Shown piece by piece: positions 1 to 8,416 of a DNA stretch of 64,000 nt. Source of the DNA: Clostridium guangxiense. Its GTDB lineage: Bacteria; Bacillota; Clostridia; Clostridiales; Clostridiaceae. The notes beneath the pieces were generated by a model, which was given only the letters and a program-made list of their open reading frames with translations, was not told where the DNA came from and made no database searches. How positions within the stretch are numbered: the first letter of the stretch is position 1; each line of letters opens with the position of its first letter. The stretch spans positions 35,378 through 99,377 of the forward strand of contig NZ_JAJNKE010000010.1 of assembly GCF_021043395.1 (NCBI RefSeq), in the 5' to 3' direction. The position numbers and the translations under genes are program-made.

Positions 1-2173
1 TTGTGATAAATCCAGCAATGTCATGCAAAAATATCCAATCATATCCTGGATCTGCATTAGGAATCATTAGTATGCTATTTTTAAGATTTTCTCTAGAATT
101 ATCTATATTTTTAATTTTTGATATCACTGACTTTTGCGTAATAAAATTAGGTTCTGATTTTGGAACATGAAACGCTAAAATGTCATCACAATTTACTATA
201 AGTGAAGGAAGTATAACTTGTTTTGTAATTTTATATGTTTTTTTACCTTCGCTTATACTATTAGCTAGAGTTAATTTTATATTTTTATTCGATGAATATA
301 ATTCATTTATGCAATTAATATTTGCGTATGAACAGTCCTCAACTGTAAAATCATTTTTCGAACCAAGCTGTTTAAATAGTGAAAGGGCATCACTTAAATT
401 ATGAGTAAATATAAATTTTGAATATTCTCTAAATTCTATAGAACTTTTAATAAAATCAAATAATTCTATACAATTGCAATTTAAATTATACTTTTTTAAT
501 AGTTTATTTATTTTAGATGCTTGATTTGAAGATAACTCAAAATTTGTATTATTATAATTTTTGCTATTATTTGAAGTATTCCAATCAAAATATAATTCAG
601 GATTTTCATCATATCGCGAAGAAAGAATATCATATGTTCCTGGTCTTAAATGGCCATATTTATTTAAAAATTCTTGTTTACTTATATGATTAAAGTCATA
701 TCTAATTTTAGAACCTACAGTATTAAGTGATTTCATAAAACCTTGATATTCATATTGGGACAAAATTCCATTATTAACGATAGAATTTAATAATTCCATG
801 GCTATAAATCCACATCGTGCTAATCCTGCAAATGGTAGAGCACCATATATACTACAATCTTTAAGTAACCAATATATTTTAGAGATTATGTCTAAATTGC
901 TATTGTAAATTAATTCTCTACGTTTTTTTAATTCCATAATTTTTTTTATATCATTTTTCCATAGTTGATCACTTCCGTTTATAATGTTATTGGTTAGCTT
1001 TTGAAGACTATCACTTAATTCCTTACATTCATTCTCATTAAATCCTTTACATAAGAGATTATTAAGCTTTTTTTCTGTATCAAATGTGTAGCATGAGAAT
1101 ACTATTTTAAATTCTATTTTATCATGGTAGTTAGGAAATTTTATAAGAGAGTTTATATAATAGTTAACCAGTTTTTCACACAAGTTTTTTGACAAATTTG
1201 CTGGTAAAAATGAGTTGAAGCTTATTCGCAAGTCTATATACGGTAGTCCGTAAAAATCCATTAATAATGGAAAACCTATAACATTCTTATATCCATATTT
1301 ATTTCTTTGATATGCCCAAATTTCATCTGTAATAATTTTTTTATAAAGAGATAATGCTAATGGTTTGGGTCTAATACCTATGATTTCAGCAGGATTCCAA
1401 TCAGCCATTACACCATAAATAGTTTTATCTCCGTATAAATAAGGATGTCTTGAATTCAGTTGAGATATTTTTTGTCTTAATTCGTAAATAAATTTCTTGT
1501 TTTTATTATTCTGATTAGTTAAGCTTACAATAAGAGGTCTTACTTGAAAAAGGTATAAATTATAAGTGGCATCGAATGCAAATTCAATATCCAGTGAATC
1601 TGTAGAAAACAAAGTTTCAAGTTCTTTAATTAAATTTATAATTTTAAGAAGATTTTTATCTATATTAGGAACTATTTTTGAATATTTGTAATAATAAAAT
1701 GTTTTTAAGTTATTAGTTTTACCAGCGGTGACTGAATCTGTAGCATATGTGTAATCATCATAGTTTATAACTATATAGTCACCACAAGAATTAGGATCTT
1801 TACTAAAAGCAACACCACTTATTTTTACATTTTTTAGCATAGGTTGAATGAAAACTTGATCTTTTAAATTTAAATATTTATAAGATTTTATAACTTTCAA
1901 AATTGCGGTGCATATTTGATTTTCACCAATGACGTTAGGTACTGAGAGAAAGCAACCGGCTAATGAATGGATTGAATTATCTTCAGATATGGAACTGCTT
2001 CTTACTATTAAAGGAATATCAATCCAATTCTTTTCTTTTACTAAATTAATTATTTTTTGACTATTGTTAATCCATTCACTTACTGTTAAACGTATTTGAG
2101 GAATAATTTTAGCGTTAGTAATAACTTTAGATAAATGTTCAAGTGTTTCAGATTTTGTACCAAAACTAATCAT
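1..2173 (-). CDS. PEP-synthase-like phosphotransferase, C-terminus beyond the left edge
   Basis: Reading leftward from an ATG at 2173, preceded by AAAGGAGG, the frame stays open for 724 codons to the window edge. Residues 58-67 (RSSSISEDNS) and 119-127 (SGVAFSKDP) are the ATP-grasp signatures of pyruvate phosphate dikinase/PEP synthase, and about 195-213 (DIEFAFD...LFQVRPL) closes that domain. After a long linker the last visible residues (ADPGYDWIFLHDIAGFIT) enter the swivelling phosphohistidine domain. Its GG..SH catalytic histidine should lie just outside the window. Known relatives transfer phosphate from ATP through a histidine to pyruvate, an antibiotic, or glutamine in capsule phosphoramidate synthesis. 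Nothing here identifies the acceptor. The family call is firm and the substrate unknown. Confidence 0.8.
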   Translation of the reverse strand, partial: MISFGTKSETLEHLSKVITNAKIIPQIRLTVSEWINNSQKIINLVKEKNWIDIPLIVRSSSISEDNSIHSLAGCFLSVPNVIGENQICTAILKVIKSYKYLNLKDQVFIQPMLKNVKISGVAFSKDPNSCGDYIVINYDDYTYATDSVTAGKTNNLKTFYYYKYSKIVPNIDKNLLKIINLIKELETLFSTDSLDIEFAFDATYNLYLFQVRPLIVSLTNQNNKNKKFIYELRQKISQLNSRHPYLYGDKTIYGVMADWNPAEIIGIRPKPLALSLYKKIITDEIWAYQRNKYGYKNVIGFPLLMDFYGLPYIDLRISFNSFLPANLSKNLCEKLVNYYINSLIKFPNYHDKIEFKIVFSCYTFDTEKKLNNLLCKGFNENECKELSDSLQKLTNNIINGSDQLWKNDIKKIMELKKRRELIYNSNLDIISKIYWLLKDCSIYGALPFAGLARCGFIAMELLNSIVNNGILSQYEYQGFMKSLNTVGSKIRYDFNHISKQEFLNKYGHLRPGTYDILSSRYDENPELYFDWNTSNNSKNYNNTNFELSSNQASKINKLLKKYNLNCNCIELFDFIKSSIEFREYSKFIFTHNLSDALSLFKQLGSKNDFTVEDCSYANINCINELYSSNKNIKLTLANSISEGKKTYKITKQVILPSLIVNCDDILAFHVPKSEPNFITQKSVISKIKNIDNSRENLKNSILMIPNADPGYDWIFLHDIAGFIT

Positions 2174-2317
2174 ATTATTTCCTCCTTTAATGTTGAATGA
2201 TTTTTATTTTTATATTATGTGTGATTGTAATTGTTATACAAATATTAACACATTATAATTTATGATACAATATTCTAAAATATTGTAGTAATGTTTCGTG
2301 TTTCACTTTATATATAT

Positions 2318-2346
2318 TTGCAATTTTTTTCTTAATGTGATAAATT
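2318..2346 (+). promoter_or_regulatory. Probable sigma-A promoter of the thiS operon
   Basis: TTGCAA at 2318-2323, a 17-nt spacer and TAAATT at 2341-2346 sit just upstream of the TPP riboswitch. The match is moderate. An AT-rich inverted repeat (arms 2266-2274 and 2279-2287) lies upstream in the divergent region shared with the leftward gene. Confidence 0.5.
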
Positions 2347-2367
2347 AAAAAGGTAAAATTTAATATT

Positions 2368-2465
2368 TTAACTGGGGAGCCTGTAGACAGGCTGAGAGTG
2401 GAATGTGATTCCAGACCCTCATAACCTGATTTGGATAATGCCAACGTAGGGAGAGTAGGTAGTTC
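2368..2465 (+). promoter_or_regulatory. TPP riboswitch (THI element) of the thiSFGH operon
   Basis: The conserved thi-box blocks are present in order: GGGGAGCC, GGCTGAGAGTGG, a variable P3 hairpin, AGACCCTCATAACCTGATTTGG, then ATGCCAACGTAGGGAGAGT (each read as separate blocks). This matches the TPP-binding core. A rho-independent terminator follows about 60 nt later and before thiS. Premature termination when TPP is bound is therefore the likely mechanism. Confidence 0.95.
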
Positions 2466-2526
2466 ATATTTAACATGAAATTCTGCGCAGAGTTTGTGTA
2501 TTTATAATATGAAAGTAGTAGATTAT

Positions 2527-2557
2527 GAGGGAAACAGTTTTGTTTCTCTTTTTTTAT
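2527..2557 (+). terminator. Riboswitch-controlled attenuator upstream of thiS
   Basis: GGGAAACA, loop GTTT, TGTTTCTC, then a run of T at 2549-2555. It sits between the TPP aptamer and thiS, where a riboswitch expression platform is expected. Confidence 0.8.
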
Positions 2558-2582
2558 TTCCAAAAATAAGTGAGGTGGTACT

Positions 2583-2777
2583 TTGTTAGTAAATGGTAAA
2601 GAAATTAATTTTAAAGAAGGTATTACTGTTACAGAATTATTAAATGAAATTAATGTTGACAAAGATAGAGTAGTTGTAGAAGTAGACATGGAAATAGTAG
2701 ATAGAAATGAATATGATAAAAAAATGCTGTGTACATCCTCAAAAGTAGAAGTAATAAGATTTGTTGGGGGCGGCTAA
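2583..2777 (+). CDS. thiS: Sulfur carrier protein ThiS
   Basis: A 64-residue beta-grasp protein starting MLVNGKEINF and ending in Gly-Gly-Gly, the C-terminal tail that ThiF adenylates and that then carries the thiocarboxylate used in thiazole formation. The start is TTG with GAGGTGG 5-11 bases upstream. It is the first gene of a TPP-riboswitch operon and abuts thiF: its TAA is followed directly by the thiF GTG. Size and fold pattern fit ThiS. Confidence 0.95.
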   Translation: MLVNGKEINFKEGITVTELLNEINVDKDRVVVEVDMEIVDRNEYDKKMLCTSSKVEVIRFVGGG

Positions 2778-3578
2778 GTGAAAATTTGCGTGAATGAAAA
2801 ATTGAAGGACATTCCTTATGAAACTATGCTTTTTAGTCTTAAGAATGAAATAAAAGAAGATGCTGATGTTATTGTTTATAATGGTTTCATAATGAAAAAT
2901 GACATTAAGCTTAAAGATGGAGATTGCATAGTATTTATAAAAAAAGGTGAAATTCCAAGTGAAGATGAAATGGAAGCGCAGCTTATGGCAAGACACACCC
3001 CGGAGGTTCATAATAAAATTAAAAAGCTTTCTATAGGGATTGCAGGACTTGGAGGACTTGGTTCAAATGCTGCTGTGTCACTTGCAAGAGTTGGAGTAGG
3101 AAAACTTTTATTAGTGGATTTTGATGTGGTTGAACCGAGCAATTTAAATAGGCAGCAGTATTTTATAAAGCATATTGGAATGAAGAAAATAGAGGCCTTA
3201 AAGGAAGTAATATCTTGGTGCAATCCATTTGTAGAAGTAGATACGTTAGATACATTTATAAATAAAAATAATGCAGTAGATATTTTTAAAAATGTGGATA
3301 TAATTATTGAAGCTTTTGATAATCCAGTTTCTAAAGCAGTACTTACAAATGCGGTGCTTACAAAGATGAGAGATAAGAAAATTATATGTGCTTCTGGCAT
3401 GGCGGGATATTTTTCAAGTAATACAATACGAACAAGAAAGGTAAATAAAAATTTCTACTTGGTTGGTGATATGGAAAATGAAGCTAAACCAGGTGTAGGC
3501 CTTATGGCACCAAGAGTATCTATTGCAGCAAATCATGAGGCAAATGCAGTGCTCAGAATAATAATGAATGAAGAATGA
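2778..3578 (+). CDS. thiF: ThiS adenylyltransferase ThiF with N-terminal ThiS-like domain
   Basis: A 266-residue E1-like enzyme starting at a GTG flush with the thiS stop codon. Residues about 1-60 form a second beta-grasp-like segment (KICVNEKLKDI...VIVYNGFIMKND...GDCIVFIKKGEIP), a fusion typical of clostridial thiF family 2 proteins. The Rossmann nucleotide loop (GIAGLGGLGSN) and the acidic/Arg region (LLLVDFDVVEPSNLNRQQY) follow. It should adenylate the ThiS C-terminal glycine. The C-terminal CxxC zinc pairs of E. coli ThiF are absent, as is usual for this subfamily. Translation is probably coupled to thiS. Confidence 0.92.
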   Translation: MKICVNEKLKDIPYETMLFSLKNEIKEDADVIVYNGFIMKNDIKLKDGDCIVFIKKGEIPSEDEMEAQLMARHTPEVHNKIKKLSIGIAGLGGLGSNAAVSLARVGVGKLLLVDFDVVEPSNLNRQQYFIKHIGMKKIEALKEVISWCNPFVEVDTLDTFINKNNAVDIFKNVDIIIEAFDNPVSKAVLTNAVLTKMRDKKIICASGMAGYFSSNTIRTRKVNKNFYLVGDMENEAKPGVGLMAPRVSIAANHEANAVLRIIMNEE

Positions 3579-3597
3579 AAACGGAGGTTTTTAATAA

Positions 3598-4368
3598 ATG
3601 GATGAACTTATTATAGGTGGAACTAAGCTTAAAAATAGGCTTTTTATTGGCACAGGGAAGCTTAGTTCAAATGAAATAATTCCGGAAATTATGAAAAAGT
3701 CAAATGCAGAAGTTATAACCGTTGCACTTAGAAGGGTAGATACAACTTCGGCAGAAAGTGATAATATACTTAATTTTGTAAATAAGAACTTAATACTTTT
3801 GCCAAATACATCGGGGGCTAGAAACGCAGAAGAAGCAATAAGGCTTGCTAGAATTGCAAAGGCAGCAGGCTGTGGAAATTGGATTAAAATAGAAGTTATC
3901 TCAGATAATAAATACTTACTTCCAGATAATTATGAAACTATAAAGGCAACAGAAGCACTTGTAAAGGAGGGATTTGTAGTACTTCCATATATAAATCCTG
4001 ATTTAATGGATGCTAGAAGACTTGTGAATATAGGTGCAGCTGCTGTAATGCCACTAGGAGCACCTATTGGCACCAATAGGGGACTTAGAACTAAGGAAAT
4101 GATAAAAATTTTAATAGAAGAAATAAATGAAGTGCCTATAGTTGTTGATGCAGGAATTGGTAAACCATCAGATGCAGCACTTGCTATGGAAATGGGAGCT
4201 GATGCTGTTCTCGTAAACACGGCTATAGCAACAGCTGATAATCCTGTTTTAATGGCAGAAGCATTTTCGCTTGCAGTTGAAGCAGGAAGAAAAGCATACA
4301 CAGCGAAACTTGGTGCTGAAAGAGAATATGCTGAAGCTTCATCACCACTTACAGGATTTTTAAGATAG
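3598..4368 (+). CDS. thiG: Thiazole synthase ThiG
   Basis: A 256-residue TIM-barrel protein, the usual length for ThiG. Recognisable segments are [10 protein letters not shown] near the N-terminus, [25 protein letters not shown] (the Schiff-base lysine region), PIGTNRGL and [20 protein letters not shown] with VLVNTAIA (phosphate site). ThiG condenses DXP, dehydroglycine and ThiS thiocarboxylate into the thiazole phosphate. GGAGG lies about 10 nt upstream of the ATG. It is the third gene of the operon, between thiF and thiH, the enzyme that supplies dehydroglycine. Confidence 0.97.
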   Translation: MDELIIGGTKLKNRLFIGTGKLSSNEIIPEIMKKSNAEVITVALRRVDTTSAESDNILNFVNKNLILLPNTSGARNAEEAIRLARIAKAAGCGNWIKIEVISDNKYLLPDNYETIKATEALVKEGFVVLPYINPDLMDARRLVNIGAAAVMPLGAPIGTNRGLRTKEMIKILIEEINEVPIVVDAGIGKPSDAALAMEMGADAVLVNTAIATADNPVLMAEAFSLAVEAGRKAYTAKLGAEREYAEASSPLTGFLR

Positions 4369-4379
4369 AAGGTGAGAAA

Positions 4380-5486
4380 ATGAGTTTTTATGAAAAATTA
4401 CAACAATATAAGAATTTTAACTTTGAAGATTTTTTTTCTAGAGTAAAGGACAATGATATAGAAAATATTTTATGTAAGGATAACTTAGATGAAATGGATT
4501 TTTTAAGGCTTTTATCTCCAGCAGCAGAAAGGTATCTAGAGCCTTTAGCACAAAAGGCCAGAAAATTGTCCTTAAGAAATTTTGGGAAGACAGTTGTACT
4601 GTACACACCAATGTATATTGCAAACTATTGTGTAAATGGATGTGCATACTGTGGTTATAATGTAAGAAATAAAATAGCGAGAAAACAGCTTACCTTTGAA
4701 GAAATTGAGAAAGAAGCTAAAGCTATACACGAATCTGGCATGAGAAATATAATAGTTTTAACAGGAGAATCAAAGGTTCATACACCAGTATCATATATAA
4801 GAGATGCTATAAAAATATTAAAGAAATACTTCAGCTCTATATGTATAGAAATATATCCTCTAGAAGTTGAGGAATACAGGGAACTTGTTGATGCAGGAGC
4901 AGACAGTCTTACAATTTATCAGGAAACTTATAATGAAGAAAAATACGATAAAGTTCATTTAAGTGGACCTAAAAAGAATTTTAAATTTAGACTTGATGCA
5001 CCTGAAAGAGTGTGTAAGGCAGGAATTCACTCTATAGGAACAGGAGCACTTTTAGGACTATACAAATGGAGAAGTGAAGCATTTTTTACAGGACTTCATG
5101 CAGCATATATACAAGATAAGTTTCCAAGTGTTGAAATGTCAATGTCTGCACCAAGAATAAGACCTCATGCAGGAAGCTTTAATGACATATATGAGGTAAA
5201 CGATAAAAATATTGTACAAGTTATTTTAGCATATAAGTTGTTTTTGCCACGAGCAGGTACAAATATAACTACAAGGGAACCAGCAAAATTTAGAGATAGT
5301 CTTATACCTATAGGGGTGACAAAAATGTCTGCGGGAGTATCAACAGAAGTTGGAGGACATTCTTGTAAGGATAAAGGAGAAGGACAGTTTGACACCAATG
5401 ATAAAAGAAGTGTTACGGAAGTTTATAGTTCTATAAAAAAATTAGGATATAATCCAGTGTTTAAGGATTTTGAAAATGCGCTATGA
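4380..5486 (+). CDS. thiH: 2-iminoacetate synthase ThiH (radical SAM)
   Basis: A 368-residue radical SAM enzyme with the cluster motif C-VNG-C-AY-C-G at about residues 81-88, followed by the (beta/alpha) barrel and the conserved C-terminal part (SAPRIRPHAG, STEVGGHSCKDKGEGQF). ThiH cleaves tyrosine with SAM to give dehydroglycine for ThiG, and this oxygen-sensitive route suits an anaerobe. It starts 11 nt after thiG, and its stop overlaps the ATG of the next gene by 4 nt (ATGA), implying coupled translation. Confidence 0.96.
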   Translation: MSFYEKLQQYKNFNFEDFFSRVKDNDIENILCKDNLDEMDFLRLLSPAAERYLEPLAQKARKLSLRNFGKTVVLYTPMYIANYCVNGCAYCGYNVRNKIARKQLTFEEIEKEAKAIHESGMRNIIVLTGESKVHTPVSYIRDAIKILKKYFSSICIEIYPLEVEEYRELVDAGADSLTIYQETYNEEKYDKVHLSGPKKNFKFRLDAPERVCKAGIHSIGTGALLGLYKWRSEAFFTGLHAAYIQDKFPSVEMSMSAPRIRPHAGSFNDIYEVNDKNIVQVILAYKLFLPRAGTNITTREPAKFRDSLIPIGVTKMSAGVSTEVGGHSCKDKGEGQFDTNDKRSVTEVYSSIKKLGYNPVFKDFENAL

Positions 5487-6058
5487 TATATGTTGTTACA
5501 AATAGAAAATTAGTGGTGAACGGAAATTTATGTGATAGGCTTGAAAAAGCACTTGAATATGGTGCTAAAAATATAATTTTGAGGGAGAAAGATCTTAAAT
5601 ACGATGAACTTTATGAACTAGCTTGCAAAATAAAAGTTGCTGCGGATAAATACGATGCAAGGCTAATTGTTAATGGAAATTTAAGGGTGGCTGAAGAAAT
5701 TAAGGCCTATGCCTATCATATGGGCTTTGAGAATTTTATGAGACAAGAAAAAGTCGATATAAAAATAGGAGTATCAGTTCATAGCTTGGAAGAAGCAATT
5801 AAAGCTGAAAAAAATGGTGCAGCATATTTGCTTTGCGGGAATGTATATGAAACAGTCTGTAAACCGGGACTAAAAGGAAAAGGATTAGATTATATTAGGA
5901 AAATTGTGGCTAAAGTAGCTGTGCCTGTAATTGCCATTGGGGGCATTAGTGAAAAAAATGTAAGAGATGTAATTGAAGCGGGTGCTAAAGGTGTGGCTAT
6001 AATGTCCTCTGCGATGAAGGAACCTTTAGTTGTGGAAAAGCTTTTAAGAGAAATTTAA
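5483..6058 (+). CDS. tenI: TenI/ThiE-like TIM barrel, probable thiazole tautomerase
   Basis: A 191-residue protein of the thiamine phosphate synthase superfamily, coupled to thiH by a 4-nt overlap. It keeps the ILREKDL and AIGGI..KNV phosphate-site elements. It replaces the ThiE pyrophosphate loop (PTGTK) with VYETVCKPGLKGKGL, which is the pattern of the thiazole tautomerase TenI. Its place in the thiazole branch, together with a canonical thiE at 11214-11846, supports the tautomerase role over condensation. It is shorter than the true ThiE. Confidence 0.75.
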   Translation: MIYVVTNRKLVVNGNLCDRLEKALEYGAKNIILREKDLKYDELYELACKIKVAADKYDARLIVNGNLRVAEEIKAYAYHMGFENFMRQEKVDIKIGVSVHSLEEAIKAEKNGAAYLLCGNVYETVCKPGLKGKGLDYIRKIVAKVAVPVIAIGGISEKNVRDVIEAGAKGVAIMSSAMKEPLVVEKLLREI

Positions 6059-6084
6059 TTAAGGCTATGTTTTAATTAAAAAAA

Positions 6085-6113
6085 GTGGAGATGATTATCA
6101 TTTCCGCTTTTTT
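6085..6113 (+). terminator. Terminator of the thiS-tenI operon
   Basis: A 10-bp stem (GTGGAGATGA / TCATTTCCGC, two G-U pairs) with loop TTA, followed by TTTTTT, 26 nt after the tenI stop. Confidence 0.85.
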
Positions 6114-6195
6114 GTTTTGAAATATAGCTCAAATTAATAATATAAGTTGATTATGGAAAAACTAAATATTAATTTATATTAAGGAGTAAAATATT

Positions 6196-6960
6196 TTGGA
6201 ATGGATAGAAGAATATAAAAAGTTATTTTTCGCAGGAAAAAAAGATGAGGCATATGAGCTAAAATATAATAACTTTCCTAAAAAATTATATAAATATGAA
6301 GTTATAAATAGGGAAAAAATAAACATGCTTATAAATAGTGAACTTTGGTTTTCAAATCCAGATGACTTTAATGATCCATTTGATTCATGTGGAATATGCT
6401 TTGATGAAGGGGAAATTAAAAAATATTTAAAGGACACTGATGTTTCAAAACTAATTAATTCGTTTAAAAAGGACGTTAAGATTTGTTGTTTTTCTGAGGA
6501 GATTAATAGTATGCCTATGTGGACACATTATGCTGGAAATCATGAGGGAATGTGTGCAGAATATGATTTTTCCAAAGTTAGTTATACGAATAGATTTTCA
6601 AAATATTTATTTCCTATAGTGTATCAAACTGAAAGATATGATATAACTAATATTTTAAAAGACCTCATTAATGATAAAACAGAAGATGCAGCATATATGC
6701 TTTTCTTTATGATGCAAATAAAACATATAAGCTGGAATTATGAAAAAGAATGGAGAATAATACTCAAAGATAAGCAAATACGTAAAAATGTTAAATTTCC
6801 AATAAAACCAAGTGCACTATATTTGGGACTAAATTGCAGCAGTAAAAATGTAGAGCTCATAAAGAAATTAGCTCATAATTCTATAAATTGTCCTATATAT
6901 AAGTTAGAGAAAACAAATACTAAATTATTTAATTTTAAAAGCATATGTATTGATAAATAA
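6196..6960 (+). CDS. DUF2971 family protein
   Basis: A 254-residue soluble protein read from TTG at 6196, with AAGGAG 10 nt upstream. The pattern LYKYEVINREKI...ELWFSNPDDFNDPFDS, then CCFSEEINSMPMWTHYAGNHEGMCAEYDF and HISWNYEKEWRI, is that of DUF2971, a widespread family often found in accessory regions and of unsettled function. It stands alone between the thiS operon terminator and manA on the same strand. Nothing links it to thiamine or mannose metabolism. The family is recognised and the biochemical role unknown. Confidence 0.75.
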   Translation: MEWIEEYKKLFFAGKKDEAYELKYNNFPKKLYKYEVINREKINMLINSELWFSNPDDFNDPFDSCGICFDEGEIKKYLKDTDVSKLINSFKKDVKICCFSEEINSMPMWTHYAGNHEGMCAEYDFSKVSYTNRFSKYLFPIVYQTERYDITNILKDLINDKTEDAAYMLFFMMQIKHISWNYEKEWRIILKDKQIRKNVKFPIKPSALYLGLNCSSKNVELIKKLAHNSINCPIYKLEKTNTKLFNFKSICIDK

Positions 6961-7059
6961 ATGTATACAACTTATAATATGGTTTATATAAGCAAATATA
7001 CTTTAAATAATTTTATTAAAAATTTAAAATAACAGGCATATTATAAGGAGGATTTTGTT

Positions 7060-8049
7060 GTGTATCCATTAAAATTCGAAAATTTATACTATGAGAAAAT
7101 ATGGGGCGGAAGGGACTTAGAACAATTTAGAGATAATCTCCCAGATGGCAATATAGGCGAAAGTTGGGATGTTGCTTGCCATAAAAATGGAACGAGTATT
7201 GTAGCGAATGGTGAATTTAAAGGTAAAAGGCTTGATGTTTTGATAAAGGAAGAAGGAAGCAGGCTTATAGGAACAAAGATAAGTCCAGATTGGTTTCCGC
7301 TTCTTATAAAATTAATAAATGCTAAAGATAAGCTTTCTGTTCAAGTTCATCCTAATGACGAGTATGCCAAAAGAGTTGAGGGCGACATGGGAAAAACTGA
7401 GGTTTGGTATGTTGTTGAGGCTTTTGAAGGTGCTAATTTAGTCGTTGGAACAAAGGGAAACTGTACTAAAGAACAACTTAAAGAGGCTCTTGAAAAAGAT
7501 GAACTAGATGAATACATGAATAAAATTCCGGTTAAAAAGGGAGATGTATACCTTGTAAGAAGTGGTATGATTCATGCTATAGGTGAGGGAGTTATAATAG
7601 CAGAAATTCAGCAGAATAGTGATACTACTTATAGGGTTTCTGATTATAATAGGGGTAGAGAAATACATGTTAAAAAAGCTCTTGATGTAATAGATTTAAG
7701 CCTTCGTGGTAAAAAAAGTGAAGGAATAAAAGTTAAAAAAGATGGATATGAAAAAACTTATCTTTGTCTTGGAAGAGATTTTTCACTTGAATTATATGAT
7801 TTTAAAGATGAACTTACAGAAAAAAGTGATGAAGAGAGATTTTATATATTCACATGTGTTGATGGGAAAGGACAACTTTTATATGGAGAAAATAACAACG
7901 AAAGTGAAAATATAAAATATGGAGATAGTATTTTAATACCCGCAGCTACAGGAAGTTACACATTTAAAGGAAGCATGAAACTTTTAAAGAGCTATGTTCC
8001 TGATGTTGAAAAGGTTCAAAAAGAAATACTCAGAGAGATAAGATATTAA
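7060..8049 (+). CDS. manA: Mannose-6-phosphate isomerase, class I
   Basis: A 329-residue cupin enzyme that interconverts mannose-6-phosphate and fructose-6-phosphate. Visible motifs are YYEKIWGGRDL at the N-terminus, LSVQVHPNDEYA (zinc Gln/His), GDVYLVRSGMIHAIGEGVIIAEIQQNSDTTYRVSDY read in pieces (metal His plus the AEIQ.SD.TYR block), and a small C-terminal beta domain. The start is GTG at 7060 with AAGGAGG upstream. It is a single gene between DUF2971 and the second thiamine operon. Length fits the short Gram-positive form. Confidence 0.94.
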   Translation: MYPLKFENLYYEKIWGGRDLEQFRDNLPDGNIGESWDVACHKNGTSIVANGEFKGKRLDVLIKEEGSRLIGTKISPDWFPLLIKLINAKDKLSVQVHPNDEYAKRVEGDMGKTEVWYVVEAFEGANLVVGTKGNCTKEQLKEALEKDELDEYMNKIPVKKGDVYLVRSGMIHAIGEGVIIAEIQQNSDTTYRVSDYNRGREIHVKKALDVIDLSLRGKKSEGIKVKKDGYEKTYLCLGRDFSLELYDFKDELTEKSDEERFYIFTCVDGKGQLLYGENNNESENIKYGDSILIPAATGSYTFKGSMKLLKSYVPDVEKVQKEILREIRY

Positions 8050-8108
8050 AAAATTCAGAAGTGTTATCAGATTGTATTTAAATTTTAATGTGAAATTTTG
8101 AATAAAGC

Positions 8109-8138
8109 TTTACAATTTTATATATTTGTGTATATAAT
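8109..8138 (+). promoter_or_regulatory. Promoter of the thiD operon
   Basis: TTTACA at 8109-8114, an 18-nt spacer and a perfect TATAAT at 8133-8138, about 32 nt before the second TPP riboswitch. Confidence 0.6.
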
Positions 8139-8169
8139 TAAGTCGTATTTTAAAATTTAATAAATTATT

Positions 8170-8256
8170 GTATTGCGGGGGAACCATTTGGTTGAGAAGG
8201 TTAAAACCTGACCCTTTGAACTTGAAGTAGTTAAAACTACCGTAGGGAGCAAAGTG
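8170..8256 (+). promoter_or_regulatory. TPP riboswitch of the thiD-cytX-thiM-thiE operon
   Basis: The blocks GGGGGAACC, GGTTGAGAAGG, CCTGACCCTTTGAACTTG, the AGTAGTTAAAACTACC hairpin and CGTAGGGAGCAAAG follow the TPP aptamer order. TTGC/GCAA closes P1. The variants GGTTGAGA (for GGCTGAGA) and GAACTTGA (for GAACCTGA) are within the known range. An attenuator hairpin follows, as in the first thiamine operon. Confidence 0.92.
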
Positions 8257-8280
8257 AATTTATGTATTTTTATTTGAAAT

Positions 8281-8308
8281 AAATGCTTACCTAAAAAGTA
8301 AGCATTTT
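8281..8308 (+). terminator. Attenuator of the thiD operon
   Basis: AAATGCTTAC, loop CTAAAA, then AGTAAGCATTTTTT: an extended stem leading into a T run. It lies between the aptamer and thiD. Confidence 0.85.
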
Positions 8309-8416
8309 TTATTTGGATAATTTCATTAAGAATGTATCTAAATTGAAATGTATTCAATGTCATTTCTAATTTCATTTCCCTCCGAGATACAAGAAGAATA
8401 TAGGAGGAGTTTACCT

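Noticed and set aside
180..404. 74-codon plus-strand frame at the left end
   Set aside because: Antisense to the well-supported PEP-synthase-like gene, with no ribosome site.
2360..2689. 109-codon minus-strand frame across the TPP riboswitch
   Set aside because: Lies over the aptamer and attenuator and antisense to thiS; low-complexity translation.
5483..6058. Second thiamine phosphate synthase
   Set aside because: The pyrophosphate loop differs from ThiE and follows TenI; a canonical ThiE is present at 11214-11846.
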